Shown here: one piece after another, positions 1 to 8,986 of the stretch
How the letters are laid out: each line of letters starts with the position of its first letter
Numbering within the stretch: the stretch's first letter is position 1
From: Luteimonas sp. FCS-9
Lineage (GTDB): Bacteria; Pseudomonadota; Gammaproteobacteria; Xanthomonadales; Xanthomonadaceae
Direction of reading: 5' to 3'
NCBI RefSeq assembly: GCF_001014645.1
Contig: NZ_LASZ01000015.1
Location: 25,326 to 89,325, forward strand
Length of the DNA stretch: 64,000 nucleotides
Translations under genes and position numbers: made by a program
Notes under the pieces: generated by a model
Seen by the model: only the letters and a program-made list of their open reading frames with translations
Told to the model about the DNA's origin: nothing
Databases searched by the model: none

Positions 1-367
1 TGCCCAGCGGAAGCCGCGTCGCCAGCGCATCGAGGAAATCGGCACGATGCACCGACGACTGTCCCACGCCCGGCGCCCGGCTGGTCCCCAGCAGGCGCGC
101 ATCGTCGCCATGTCGCCACTCGAACCAGACGTCTTCCCAGGGGGCCGGCGTGCGGTCGGCCAACGCCGCGTAGGCGTCGCCCATGCCCAGGCCCGCGATC
201 GCGCGCACCGCGTTCGCGCCGAACGACACGCCGGCCCCGATCTCGCCGAACGCCCGTGCCGACTCGAACAGCTTGACCTCGAGATGGGCGTGGTCCTTGA
301 GGCCCAACGCCAGCCCGACACCGGCGATGCCGCCGCCGACGATGCCCACCCGCACGGGCGCGCTCAT
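1..367 (-). CDS. nahG: Salicylate 1-monooxygenase (FAD-dependent), N-terminal part, runs off the left edge
   Basis: Only the first ~122 residues lie in the window. They begin MSAPVRVGIVGGGIAGVGLA, an FAD-binding GxGxxG fold, and continue with FGEIGAGVSFGANAVRAI, PWEDVWFEW and GQSSVHRADFLDAL. From memory these segments match NahG-type salicylate hydroxylases closely, more so than generic class A monooxygenases. The enzyme decarboxylates and hydroxylates salicylate to catechol with NADH and O2 in the cytoplasm. The start ATG follows a GGGAG ribosome site. The gene lies 114 bases after benD on the same strand, so it is probably the last visible gene of the cat-ben operon and feeds catechol to CatA. 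The C-terminal half cannot be judged. Confidence 0.85.
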   Translation of the reverse strand, partial: MSAPVRVGIVGGGIAGVGLALGLKDHAHLEVKLFESARAFGEIGAGVSFGANAVRAIAGLGMGDAYAALADRTPAPWEDVWFEWRHGDDARLLGTSRAPGVGQSSVHRADFLDALATRLPLG

Positions 368-481
368 GCGATCGCTCCCTGTGCAGCGCGGACGTGGGAT
401 GGAATGCGGAAGCGGATGTGGGGCATGCGATGACTCCGGAATTGAGGCGGCTGGCGCGGTGGGAAGCGGGCGTCGCCGTGT

Positions 482-1252
482 TCAGCCCAGGTCGCCGCCG
501 GCGACCGGCAGCACCGAGCCGGTGATGTAGGAGGCCTCGTCCGAGGCCAGGAACAGGATCGGCGCGACCTGCTCGTCGAGCGTGCCGTAGCGCTTCATGC
601 AGGCGGATGTGGTGACCTGCTCGACGGCCTGCGCCATCCACGCCTGTTCCTGCGGCGAATCGCCCTCGGCATTGCGCGGCACGCGGCGCGGCGGCGCGCT
701 GGTGCCGCCCGGCGCGGTCGCGACGACGCGGACGTTGCGTGTCGCGAACTCCATCGCCAGCGACATCGTCAATGCATTGATGCCACCCTTGGCGGCCGAA
801 TAGGGCACGCGGTGGATGCCGCGCGTCGCATTCGACGACACATTGACGATGGTCCCGCCGCCGCGCGCGAGCAGATGCGGCAGCACCGCGTGACAGCCGT
901 ACAGCGTCGGCATCAGCGAGCGCCGGATCTCGGCGTCGATCTGTCCCGGCTCGAACGCGTCGAAGGGCCGCATGCGGATCGCGCCGCCGACGTTGTTAAC
1001 CAGGATGTCGATGCCGCCGAAGGTCTCTACCGCGTGGGCCATCGCGGCGACCGCGCCTGCGTGCGTCTCGAGGTCGGCGACGACGTACGCGCTCGGGCCG
1101 GCCGCTTCGGCGGCGACATCGCCGACGAAGTCAGCGCGGTCGACGAACACGACCGAAGCGCCTTCGGCGGACGCACGCAGCGCAACGCCGCGGCCGATGC
1201 CCTGGGCGGCGCCGGTGACCACCATCACCTTGCCCGCGAAGCGCGCGCTCAT
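482..1252 (-). CDS. benD: 1,6-dihydroxycyclohexa-2,4-diene-1-carboxylate dehydrogenase
   Basis: A 256-residue short-chain dehydrogenase. The NAD-binding glycine motif VTGAAQGIGRG is near residue 13, NNVGG follows mid-protein, and the catalytic YxxxK appears as YSAAKGG with the upstream serine in NVSSNA. It should oxidise and decarboxylate the benzoate cis-diol made by BenABC to catechol. Its ATG overlaps the benC stop by ATGA, so translation is coupled. Family membership is clear from the motifs. The substrate is inferred from position directly after benABC and from length, both usual for benD. Downstream is the salicylate hydroxylase gene. Confidence 0.92.
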   Translation of the reverse strand: MSARFAGKVMVVTGAAQGIGRGVALRASAEGASVVFVDRADFVGDVAAEAAGPSAYVVADLETHAGAVAAMAHAVETFGGIDILVNNVGGAIRMRPFDAFEPGQIDAEIRRSLMPTLYGCHAVLPHLLARGGGTIVNVSSNATRGIHRVPYSAAKGGINALTMSLAMEFATRNVRVVATAPGGTSAPPRRVPRNAEGDSPQEQAWMAQAVEQVTTSACMKRYGTLDEQVAPILFLASDEASYITGSVLPVAGGDLG

Positions 1253-2274
1253 GCGGCGCGGTCCCGGGCGGGCAGGCTGGGGACGAACTTCTCGTAGTGG
1301 AAGCTCGCCGGCTGCACGCCGATGGCGTCGAAGTGCCCGCGCACCGCATCGACCATCGGCGGGGGGCCGCACAGGTAGACGTCGACGTCGCCGGCGTTCA
1401 ATGCCTCGGGCGTCATGTGCTGAGTGACCCAGCCCTTGCGCGGATGGCAGGAGGCCGCATCGGCGACGACGGTGCAGTAGCTGAAGTTCGGCAGGCGCGC
1501 CGTGTAGGCCTCGACCTGGTCGACCAGCACGAGGTCGAGATCGCGGGTGACGCCGTAGACGAGATGGACCGGCTGGGTCGAGCCGGCCCGGGCCAACGTC
1601 TCGAGCATCGACAGGAACGGCGCCAGGCCAGTCCCGCCGGCGAGCATCAGGATCGGCCGCCGCACCTGGCGCAGGTAGAAGCTGCCGAGCGGGCCGGCCA
1701 GCTCGACCCTGGTGCCGGGCACGGCCTTGTCCAGCCACCCGCTCATCAGGCCGCCGGGCACGCGCTTGATCAGGAACGACAGCGTGGATTCGCCGGGCGC
1801 CGAGCTGAAGGAGTACGCGCGCTGTTCGCCGCTGCCGGGCACGCCGATGTTGACGTACTGGCCGGGCAGGAACGCCGGCGCATCGCCGTCGACCGCGAGT
1901 TCGAGCACGATCGCCGCGTCGTTGTGCGGCTCGATCCTCGCCACCGTGGCCGCGAAGCCCTGTTGCCCGGTCTTGCACATCGAGGAGGCGACCGGGACGG
2001 CGATCACGCAGTCGCTGGTCGGGACCATCTGGCAGGTCAGCACCAGCCCGTCGTCCTTCTCGTCCTCGCTCAGCGCGTCGTCGATGTAGTCGTCGCCCAG
2101 GTCGTAGCTGCCGCTGTCGGCGCGGCACTTGCAGGTGCCGCAGACGCCGTCCGAGCAATCCATCGGCAGGTTGATGCGGTTGCGGAATGCCGCGTCGAGG
2201 ACCTTCTCGTCGGCCCTGCAGTCGATGAAACGGGTGACCCCGTCCTCGAAGTTCAATGCGATTCGGTACGTCAT
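1249..2274 (-). CDS. benC: Benzoate 1,2-dioxygenase electron transfer component (reductase)
   Basis: 341 residues, usual for BenC. The N-terminal plant-type ferredoxin domain carries Cys40, Cys45 and Cys48 in CSDGVCGTCKC and a fourth Cys at 81. An FNR-like module follows, with the FAD motif RAYSFSSAPGE and the nucleotide motif GGTGLAPFLSML, and the end contains CGPPPMVDA. It passes electrons from NADH through FAD and 2Fe-2S to the BenAB oxygenase. It lies 37 bases after benB and overlaps benD by four bases. All expected redox ligands are present. Confidence 0.95.
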   Translation of the reverse strand: MTYRIALNFEDGVTRFIDCRADEKVLDAAFRNRINLPMDCSDGVCGTCKCRADSGSYDLGDDYIDDALSEDEKDDGLVLTCQMVPTSDCVIAVPVASSMCKTGQQGFAATVARIEPHNDAAIVLELAVDGDAPAFLPGQYVNIGVPGSGEQRAYSFSSAPGESTLSFLIKRVPGGLMSGWLDKAVPGTRVELAGPLGSFYLRQVRRPILMLAGGTGLAPFLSMLETLARAGSTQPVHLVYGVTRDLDLVLVDQVEAYTARLPNFSYCTVVADAASCHPRKGWVTQHMTPEALNAGDVDVYLCGPPPMVDAVRGHFDAIGVQPASFHYEKFVPSLPARDRAA

Positions 2275-2311
2275 GCAGCTTCCCTCGGCATCGTCTCGGA
2301 GCCGGCGTCGG

Positions 2312-2806
2312 TCAGACGTGGTAGATGTCGATGACCTGGCGGATGTAATCGTTCTTGAGCACGATCTTCTTGTCGCTGATCAGCCAGTCGTCGCCGCCCC
2401 GGCGCAACGTCACGAACATCGTCCCGAAGAACAGGTCGTCGCGCTTGTAGCGGTGGTTGTGCGTGGCGAAGTTGTAGCGGACGTCGAGTTCGTCGCCGCG
2501 GTCGGCGAGCACCTCGACGTTGAGCACGCTGTGCGTGGTCCGCGGCTCGGGGGTTGATGCCCCCGAGCGCTCGGTCTTGATGCGGAACACGCGGTCCTCC
2601 AGGCCCGACCGGTCGCCGTAGTAGATCAGCGAGATTTCCGACAGCGGGTCTTCGGTGAGCTGGTCGTCGTCGTCCCAGGCCGGCATCCAGTAGCGCACGT
2701 CCTCGGCGTACAGGGTCAGCCAGTCGTCCCATTGCCGGTCGTCGAGCAGCCGCGCCTCGCGGTAGAGGAAGGCGCAGATGCGGCCGTAGTCGGGGTGGTG
2801 GCTCAT
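2312..2806 (-). CDS. benB: Benzoate 1,2-dioxygenase small (beta) subunit
   Basis: 164 residues starting [20 protein letters not shown]. The reading frame is open further upstream, but this ATG is chosen because it overlaps the benA stop by ATGA and gives the usual length of ring-hydroxylating dioxygenase beta subunits. [16 protein letters not shown] and the C-terminal basic stretch [13 protein letters not shown] are typical of the NTF2-like beta subunit, which has no metal centre and supports the alpha3beta3 hexamer. Its partner is BenA immediately upstream in the operon. Confidence 0.94.
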   Translation of the reverse strand: MSHHPDYGRICAFLYREARLLDDRQWDDWLTLYAEDVRYWMPAWDDDDQLTEDPLSEISLIYYGDRSGLEDRVFRIKTERSGASTPEPRTTHSVLNVEVLADRGDELDVRYNFATHNHRYKRDDLFFGTMFVTLRRGGDDWLISDKKIVLKNDYIRQVIDIYHV

Positions 2807-4161
2807 GCCGCCACCGCCGCGCGTTCCCGGGCCAGTGCGTCGCGCATGGTCTGCACCCAGTACGCGTGCTGGCGTACGAACAGCCCCTCGTCCTCGCTGC
2901 GCTCGCCCGACAGCAGCGGGGCGATGCCCATGCGCCGGGCGTTCTCGTCGGGACCGTCGATCCACAGCGGCGCCCCGCGGCTCATGTCATTCCACGGCGC
3001 GGCGCTGGCCGCGTAGCCGTTCTGGCAGGCTCGGAATTCCTCCAGGTCGTCGGCCGTGCCCATGCCCGAGACGTTGAAGAAATCCTCGTACTGGCGCAGG
3101 CGTAGCGTGCGGTCGGCGGCGCTCTCGCCCTTGGGTGCGAAGCAGAAGATGCTGATCTCGGTCTGATCGACGCTGATCGGCCGGGTGACGCGGATCTGCG
3201 TGGAGAACTGGTCCATCAGAAACACGTTCGGATACAGGCACAGGTTGCGCGTCTGGTTCACGATGAAGCCGGCGCGCTCCTCGCCCACGCGTGCGGCGAT
3301 CTCCTCGCGCTGGCCGTAGACCGGGCGCACTTCCGGGTTCCGGGTGTTCGTCCACAGCAGGATGTGGCCGTTGTCGAAGCCGTACACACCGGCCACGCTC
3401 TTGCTCCAGCTGTTGGCGTCGACCGCCTTGGTGCCTTCCTCCTTGCGCCGGCCCATCGTGGCCAGGTAGTTCCAGTGCACGCTGCTGACGTGGTAGCCGT
3501 CGCAGCCGTTCTCCATCTGCAGCTTCCAGTTGCCCTCGTAGATGTAGGACGAGTTGCCGCGCAGCACTTCCAGGCCGTTCGGTGCCTGGTCGACGATCTG
3601 GTCGATGATTACCCGGGTCTCGCCGAGGAAGTCCTCCAGCGGCACGACATCGGGATTCAGGCTGCCGAACAGGAAGCCGCGGTAGTTCTGGAAGCGCGCG
3701 ACGCGCTTGAGGTCGTGCGAACCGTTGGTGTTGAACTGCTCGGGGTACTGTGTGGTCTTCTCGTCCTTGACCTTCAGCAACTTGCCGGCGTTGGAGAACG
3801 TCCAGCCGTGGAAGGGGCAGGTGAAGCTGCCCTTGTTGCCGTGCTTGCGCCGGCACAGCATCGCGCCCTTGTGCGCGCAGGCATTGATGACCGCGTGCAG
3901 TTCGCCCGCCTTGTCGCGGGTCACCACGACCGGCTGCCGGCCGATGTAGGTCGTGTAGTAGTCGTTGTTCTCCGGCAGCTGGCTCTCATGCGCGAGATAG
4001 ACCCAGTTGCGTTCGAAGATGTGCTTCATCTCCAACTCGAACAGGTCGGCATTGGTGAAGATGTCGCGGCGGCAGCGGAACACGCCCGCTTCCTTGTCGT
4101 CCTGCACCGCATTGGCGAGCAGCAGGTCGAGTTCCGTGGCTTTGTCGACGATGGCGGACAT
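2803..4161 (-). CDS. benA: Benzoate 1,2-dioxygenase large (alpha) subunit
   Basis: 452 residues from [12 protein letters not shown]; the frame is open further upstream but that part has no family character. The Rieske 2Fe-2S ligands are Cys95, His97, Cys115 and His118 (CAHKGAMLC and CPFHGW). The mononuclear iron site is visible in [16 protein letters not shown], with His224 and His229. The enzyme adds O2 across the ring of benzoate. It lies about 100 bases after catA on the same strand, which could hold a second promoter, although I see no clear one. Benzoate is inferred as substrate from the complete benABCD-cat context. Confidence 0.95.
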   Translation of the reverse strand: MSAIVDKATELDLLLANAVQDDKEAGVFRCRRDIFTNADLFELEMKHIFERNWVYLAHESQLPENNDYYTTYIGRQPVVVTRDKAGELHAVINACAHKGAMLCRRKHGNKGSFTCPFHGWTFSNAGKLLKVKDEKTTQYPEQFNTNGSHDLKRVARFQNYRGFLFGSLNPDVVPLEDFLGETRVIIDQIVDQAPNGLEVLRGNSSYIYEGNWKLQMENGCDGYHVSSVHWNYLATMGRRKEEGTKAVDANSWSKSVAGVYGFDNGHILLWTNTRNPEVRPVYGQREEIAARVGEERAGFIVNQTRNLCLYPNVFLMDQFSTQIRVTRPISVDQTEISIFCFAPKGESAADRTLRLRQYEDFFNVSGMGTADDLEEFRACQNGYAASAAPWNDMSRGAPLWIDGPDENARRMGIAPLLSGERSEDEGLFVRQHAYWVQTMRDALARERAAVAA

Positions 4162-4261
4162 GGCAGGTCTCCCGGTGTAGGCGCCGGCGCTGGGAAATGG
4201 TCGTCGGTGGGGCGGCCCGAAGGCCGGCCGGCGGCGCGGCGGCGCCGCCGGATGGAGGCGA

Positions 4262-5197
4262 TCAGGCTGCGGCGCGCTGGCGCTCGACCCGCTGGTTGTC
4301 CTCGCCCTCGACCAGCGCGGTGAGGTGGAAATCGAAGCGGATCTCGGCATGCGCGCCGGTGATGCCGTCCGCTTCGGCACCGTTCGCGTCCGGGTGCTCG
4401 ATGATGTCGGGCACCAGGCCCTCCCGGGTGGCGTACGCGAAGTCATCGTCGACCAGCGGATCTCCGGCGATGTTGATCTGCGTCGTCAGCTTGCGATGCG
4501 CGTCGTCGCCGACGAAGAAGTGGATGTGCGCCGGACGCTGGCCATGGCGACCGAGCGCGGACAGCAACTGCTCGGTCGGGCTGCCGGGCGGCACGCCGTA
4601 GCCCTTGGGGACGATGGAGCGGAAGCGGTAGCGGCCCAGGTCGTCGGCGATGATCGTGCGGCGCATGTTGAACGGTGCCTGCTCGCCGGTGGGATCGAAA
4701 TGCGAGTAGAAGCCACGCGTGTCGCAGTGCCAGACCTCCACGGTTGCGCCCGGCACCGGCTTGCCGTCGGCGCCGTAGACGGTGCCGTGCATGATCAGGG
4801 GATGGCCGTCCGTGTCTCGGCCGTCGTCGAGGCGGGCGAAGCCATGCTCGACGGGGGCGCCTGCGACGTACAGCGGACCTTCGATGGTGCGCGGGGTGTC
4901 GCCGTGGATGCCGAGCTCCGCGTCCTTGGCATCCATGCGCAGGTCGAGGAAATGGTCGAGCCCCAGGCCCGGCGAGATCAGACCGGCCTGGCCGGCGGCG
5001 CCGATCGCATTGAACCAGGCGATGCCCGCCCAGTATTCGTCCGGCGTGATGTCGAGTTCGTCGATCGCCTTGAACAGGTCCGACATGAGGCGGTGGACGA
5101 TCTGCTTGACGCGCGGGTCGCCGCCCGGCTGCTCGAGGCCGCTGAGGGTGCGCAGGAACTGCTGCACGTCGGGGCGGTCGTGGACGCGGATGCTCAT
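4262..5197 (-). CDS. catA: Catechol 1,2-dioxygenase
   Basis: 311-residue intradiol dioxygenase that opens catechol to cis,cis-muconate. Counting from the chosen ATG, the four ferric-iron ligands fall at Tyr164 (RGFYSHFD), Tyr200 (VPKGYGVP), His224 and His226 (RPAHIHFF), the same numbers I recall for Acinetobacter CatA. The N-terminal helical dimerisation domain is present. The start has a strong upstream GGAGA. It lies between catC and benA, so the catechol made by BenABCD and the salicylate hydroxylase is used by an enzyme of the same transcript. Confidence 0.96.
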   Translation of the reverse strand: MSIRVHDRPDVQQFLRTLSGLEQPGGDPRVKQIVHRLMSDLFKAIDELDITPDEYWAGIAWFNAIGAAGQAGLISPGLGLDHFLDLRMDAKDAELGIHGDTPRTIEGPLYVAGAPVEHGFARLDDGRDTDGHPLIMHGTVYGADGKPVPGATVEVWHCDTRGFYSHFDPTGEQAPFNMRRTIIADDLGRYRFRSIVPKGYGVPPGSPTEQLLSALGRHGQRPAHIHFFVGDDAHRKLTTQINIAGDPLVDDDFAYATREGLVPDIIEHPDANGAEADGITGAHAEIRFDFHLTALVEGEDNQRVERQRAAA

Positions 5198-5273
5198 GGG
5201 TGTCTCCTCTTGGTGGCGTTGGCTGCCAGGACGCATCCCTCCCGGGGAGCGCACGGTGTTCGAAGCGATCGGT

Positions 5274-5564
5274 CTAGCGATCGTCCTCGTGGATCGACGA
5301 TGGATGGCGGCACAGCGGGGTCACCGCGATGCGCATGTACGGGAACAGCGGCAGGGCCGAGAGCGTGTCGTGCAGCTCGGTGTTGTCGGCGACATCGAAG
5401 ATGCTGTAGTTCGCGTACTCGCCCACCACGCGCCAGATGTGACGCCACTTGCCCTCGCGTTGCAGCGCCTGGAAGTAGGCCTTCTCGCGCGCCTTGATCT
5501 CGGCCGCGACCTCGGCCGGCATGTCGGCCGGCAACTGCACATCCATCCGTACGTGAAACAGCAT
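5274..5564 (-). CDS. catC: Muconolactone delta-isomerase
   Basis: 96 residues starting MLFHVRMDVQLPADMP, the normal length and opening of CatC. It contains the conserved EKAYFQALQREGKW and RVVGEYANYSIFDV segments. It isomerises muconolactone to 3-oxoadipate enol-lactone; active enzymes are decameric. The ATG follows a GGAG site 20 bases after the catB stop. The genes for the next step (catD and the 3-oxoadipate enzymes) are not in the window. Confidence 0.95.
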   Translation of the reverse strand: MLFHVRMDVQLPADMPAEVAAEIKAREKAYFQALQREGKWRHIWRVVGEYANYSIFDVADNTELHDTLSALPLFPYMRIAVTPLCRHPSSIHEDDR

Positions 5565-5583
5565 CGGGACACTCCGTCGGAAT

Positions 5584-6762
5584 TCAGCGCGCCACGCTGA
5601 TCGTCTTGCGCAGTCCGTCGCGGGCGAAGAAGGCGACACGCGCCTCGTCCAGGGCGATGCCCAGGCCGGGGCCGTTCGGCACTTCGAGGGAGAAGTCGCT
5701 GTAGTCCAGCGGCTCGGCGAGGATCTGTTCGGTCAACAGCAGCGGCCCGAACAGCTCGGTGCCCCACTGCAGGTTCGGGAAGGTCGCGAAGACCTGTGCG
5801 CTCGCGATCGTGCCCACCGCGCCTTCGAGCATCGTGCCGCCGTACAGCCCGATGCCGGCGGCGTCGGCGATCGCACCCACGCGCTGCGCGGCGAACAGGC
5901 CGCCGCTCTGCGCGAGCTTCACCGCGAACACGTCGGCCGCGTGACTGCGCGCGAGCTCGAACGCCGACTCGGGGCCGCGCAGCGATTCGTCGGCCATCAG
6001 CGCGATCGGGAAGCGACGCACCAGCCGGCCCAGCGCCGCGGACGAGGCGACCGGCTGTTCGACCAGCTCGCAGCCGGCGTCGGCCAGTGCCGCCATGCCG
6101 CGCGCGGCCTGGACGTCGTCCCAGGCCATGTTGACGTCGACGCGCACCGTGCCGCGCTCGCCGAGGGCACGCTTGATCGCGGCGACGTGCGCGATGTCGT
6201 CGGCGAGCGCACGGGCGCCGATCTTGAGCTTGAACACGTTGTGGCGACGCAGGTCGAGCATGCGCTCGGCTTCGGCGATGTCGCGCGCGGTGTCGCCCGA
6301 GGCCAGTGTCCACGCCACCGGCAGGCGGTCGCAATGACGGCCGCCGAGCAGTTCGGACACCGACAGGCCGGTGCGCTTGCCGTGCGCGTCGAGCAGGGCG
6401 GTCTCGACCGCGTTCTTGGCGAAGCGGTTGTCCTTGACCATCCTGCCGATGCGCGCCATCAGCGCCTGGACGCGTGTCGCATCCTGGCCGGCCATCACCG
6501 GCGCGAAGTAGGTGTCGATCGCCAGCTTCATGCCTTCGGGACTTTCGCCGCCGTAGGCCAGCCCGCCGATCGTCGTGCCTTCGCCGATGCCGACCACGCC
6601 GTCGCTGCACTGCACCCGCACCAGCATCAGGGTCTGGCCGTCCATCGTCGCGACCGACAGCTTGTGCGGGCGGATCGTCGGCAGATCGACGATGACCGTC
6701 TCGACCCGGACGACGGTGGCGGCGGTGGAGGGCGTGGACGTGGGTGCGACGACAGCATTCAT
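5584..6762 (-). CDS. catB: Muconate cycloisomerase
   Basis: 392 residues, enolase superfamily, muconate-lactonising subgroup. The catalytic lysine pair is in FKLKIG (Lys178, Lys180). Metal ligands are Asp209 (DVNMAW), Glu235 (ELVEQP) and Asp258 (MADES), and Lys282 (VKLAQSGG) is the opposite base. It cyclises cis,cis-muconate to muconolactone. It is the first gene of the operon and faces a divergent LysR regulator across 164 bases holding two operator-like boxes. The N-terminus is about 18 residues longer than usual, so a slightly later start is possible. Confidence 0.94.
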   Translation of the reverse strand: MNAVVAPTSTPSTAATVVRVETVIVDLPTIRPHKLSVATMDGQTLMLVRVQCSDGVVGIGEGTTIGGLAYGGESPEGMKLAIDTYFAPVMAGQDATRVQALMARIGRMVKDNRFAKNAVETALLDAHGKRTGLSVSELLGGRHCDRLPVAWTLASGDTARDIAEAERMLDLRRHNVFKLKIGARALADDIAHVAAIKRALGERGTVRVDVNMAWDDVQAARGMAALADAGCELVEQPVASSAALGRLVRRFPIALMADESLRGPESAFELARSHAADVFAVKLAQSGGLFAAQRVGAIADAAGIGLYGGTMLEGAVGTIASAQVFATFPNLQWGTELFGPLLLTEQILAEPLDYSDFSLEVPNGPGLGIALDEARVAFFARDGLRKTISVAR

Positions 6763-6820
6763 GGCCGACGTTATGCGCCGGCCATCGGCAGCGGGTCCAA
6801 CACCGATTCGGTACTGTTGG

Positions 6821-6835
6821 ATACCTTGAGGGTAT
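6821..6835. promoter_or_regulatory. LysR operator box, catB-proximal (ATAC-N7-GTAT)
   Basis: The bases read ATACCTTGAGGGTAT, an exact match to the ATAC-N7-GTAT consensus known for BenM/CatM-type regulators of benzoate and catechol genes. It lies 59 bases upstream of the catB start codon, where the activation site or the catB -35 region would be expected. Confidence 0.75.
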
Positions 6836-6880
6836 TATCTTGCGCTAGTGATTGATCGATAACGCTTGTTGCACCGCACA

Positions 6881-6895
6881 ATACCCTTCAAGTAT
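6881..6895. promoter_or_regulatory. LysR operator box, regulator-proximal (ATAC-N7-GTAT)
   Basis: The bases read ATACCCTTCAAGTAT, a second exact ATAC-N7-GTAT match, 60 bases from the first, which puts both on the same helix face. It lies 31 bases before the regulator's ATG and is probably its own high-affinity, autorepressing site. Confidence 0.75.
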
Positions 6896-6926
6896 CGACA
6901 ACCGATCGCCGTAATTCGACCAAAGT

Positions 6927-7868
6927 ATGGACCTGCGCCAGCTCCGCTACTTCTGCGCCGTCGCCCGTGAGCGGAACTTCACCCGCGCCGCCGAGGCGCT
7001 GCACATCGCCCAGCCGCCATTGAGCCGGCAGATCCAGCTGCTGGAGGAGGAGCTGGGCGTGCAGTTGATCTCGCGCAGCACCAGGCCGCTGCGGCTGACC
7101 GATGCCGGGCGCCTGTTCCACGAGCAGGCGCTGCAGATCCTCGGTCGCGTGGAACAGATGCAGGTCGCCACCCGCCGCATCGGCCTCAACCAGCGCAGCG
7201 TGCTGGTCGTCGGCTACGTCGCCTCCACGCTCTATGCCGGCCTGCCGCCGCTGGTGCGCAAGCTGCGCCAGCATTCGCCCGACCTGGACATCCAGTTGCT
7301 CGAGCTCACCTCGGTGCAGCAGATCGAGGCCCTCAAGGCCGGGCGCATCGACATCGGCTTCGGCCGCGTGCGCCACAACGATCCGTTCGTGGTCGGCCAC
7401 CTGCTGCGCGAGGAACGGCTGGCGCTGGCCATTCCGGTCGATGCGCCGCTGGGCGGCGCCACCGACGCGCTGCCGGTGTCGGCGCTCGAAGGACAGCAGC
7501 TGATCGTCTATCCCAAGGACGTGCGCTTCGGCTTCGCCGACCAGGTGCAGGACCTGTTGCGCGAGCACGACGTGCGCCCCAGCGAGATCATCGAGGCGCG
7601 CGAGCTGCAGACCGCACTCGGCCTGGTCGCGGCGCAGAGCGGCGTCTGCATCGTGCCCAGCGCGGCCCGGCAGTTGCGTTCGGACGTGCACTACCGCCTG
7701 ATCGACGGCGCGCGCATGACCTCGCCGGTGATCCTCAACTATCGGATGAACGACAGCTCCCGCTACATCGACGTGGTCAAGCAGCTGATCCAGGAGATGT
7801 ACGCCGAGAACCCGCCCTGGCTGGACCTGCAGCACAACCTGCCGACGCGACCGCAATTCGAGCACTGA
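6927..7868 (+). CDS. LysR-type regulator of the cat-ben operon (BenM/CatM/CatR-like)
   Basis: 313 residues. The opening MDLRQLRYFCAVARERNFTR, the helix-turn-helix AAEALHIAQPPLSRQIQLLE and LGVQLISRSTRPLRLTDAGR are typical of the BenM/CatM branch. The effector-binding part contains GYVASTLYAGLPPLV and the C-terminal signature ending MYAENPPWLDL. It is divergent from catB and overlooks two ATAC-N7-GTAT boxes. It likely activates the operon with cis,cis-muconate and perhaps benzoate. Which family member it corresponds to cannot be decided here, so no symbol is given. No good ribosome site precedes its ATG. Confidence 0.9.
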   Translation: MDLRQLRYFCAVARERNFTRAAEALHIAQPPLSRQIQLLEEELGVQLISRSTRPLRLTDAGRLFHEQALQILGRVEQMQVATRRIGLNQRSVLVVGYVASTLYAGLPPLVRKLRQHSPDLDIQLLELTSVQQIEALKAGRIDIGFGRVRHNDPFVVGHLLREERLALAIPVDAPLGGATDALPVSALEGQQLIVYPKDVRFGFADQVQDLLREHDVRPSEIIEARELQTALGLVAAQSGVCIVPSAARQLRSDVHYRLIDGARMTSPVILNYRMNDSSRYIDVVKQLIQEMYAENPPWLDLQHNLPTRPQFEH

Positions 7869-7898
7869 CGCCGGCATGCGGTCTGGGCCAGCGGTGGA

Positions 7899-8864
7899 TC
7901 AGCGCTCGTCCACAGTTGCCGCCGGCCCCACGCACACGCCCGCCGCGTTCGCCAGCACGTCGACGCGTCGGTGGCGCAGGGCGTCGATGCCCAGGATCAC
8001 CGCGGGCTGATCGGCCAGGCCGAGCACCGAGAACACCGGCAGCGCGCTGATGCGCACCTCCGTGGCCGCGAGCTGCCAGTCGCCGATCGCAAGCCTCGGC
8101 AGGGTGTAGAGCCAGGTCTCGACCACCTGTTCGGCGATGCCGCGGGTGCCTGCGTCGCGGCGGCGCAGCCGGGCGTCGTCCTCGGCCACGCCCAGCGCGC
8201 GCGCGGCAGGCAGGTTCAGCAGGGTCTGCGCGGCGCCGGTGTCGACGACGGCGGTCGCCTGGACCTCGTGCGCGCCGTCGCGCAGCTGCGCCGGCACGAA
8301 CGCGAAGCGCTGCAGGCCGGCCGCGCGCTGCGGCAGGGCGTTGTCCAGGCAGGCCCCGCGCGGCAGGCTGCCGGCCGGGGCGAGCACCAGTGCGCCGGCC
8401 GGCAGGTCGAAGCGCAGGTCGAAGCGCGCCATCAGGTCGTTGCCCAGGATGCCCTCGATCGGCGGCGCGTCGTCCTCGGCGATCTGAGACAGGTCCATCG
8501 CCAGCAACTGGGCCTGCCAGGCGAAGTCACCGGCCGACAGCGCGCGCAGCGCGGTGACCTGGGTGGCGGCCGCGCTGCCGCTGGCCCCCTGGATCGTCAT
8601 CTCGCGGGACGCCGCCTCGAGCAGGCCGAAGCGCTCGGCCAGCGCGACATCGACGACGCTGGCGCCGGCGGCGGTGTCGACGACGAAGCTCAGCGGACGC
8701 TCGACGCCCTCGATGCGCACCTCCACGCGCGGGTGCTTGCCGACGAGCCGCATGTCGATGCGGTGGGTCTCGCCGTCGGGTGTCGGCGGGGACGCGGCGG
8801 CGGCGCAGGGCGCGCCCAGGATCAGCGACAGCAGGCAGGCGGACAGGACGATGCGGCGCGACAT
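7899..8864 (-). CDS. Retropepsin-like aspartyl protease family protein, exported
   Basis: 321 residues from MSRRIVLSACLLSLIL, with a Sec signal peptide ending near CAAAAS. Two half-sites resemble aspartic protease signatures: VVDTAAGASVVD near residue 60 and VVDTGAAQTLLN in the second half, each with a later hydrophobic-GILGNDL or ILGIDAL segment. This is the two-lobed layout of gag-pre-aspartyl-like periplasmic proteins. The first copy has DTAAG instead of DTGA, so activity is uncertain. The ATG follows a GAGG site. It is divergent from the response regulator gene, and its substrate is unknown. Confidence 0.75.
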   Translation of the reverse strand: MSRRIVLSACLLSLILGAPCAAAASPPTPDGETHRIDMRLVGKHPRVEVRIEGVERPLSFVVDTAAGASVVDVALAERFGLLEAASREMTIQGASGSAAATQVTALRALSAGDFAWQAQLLAMDLSQIAEDDAPPIEGILGNDLMARFDLRFDLPAGALVLAPAGSLPRGACLDNALPQRAAGLQRFAFVPAQLRDGAHEVQATAVVDTGAAQTLLNLPAARALGVAEDDARLRRRDAGTRGIAEQVVETWLYTLPRLAIGDWQLAATEVRISALPVFSVLGLADQPAVILGIDALRHRRVDVLANAAGVCVGPAATVDER

Positions 8865-8986
8865 GGCGGAACCTCGATGAAGGGGCCGCCATTCCATCGG
8901 CTGCGGGTATCGGGACGATGTCGGCAATGGCGCTGCGCGCGCGCGGCCGATACGAACGCGATACACACGCGGGCGACAATGCCCGC

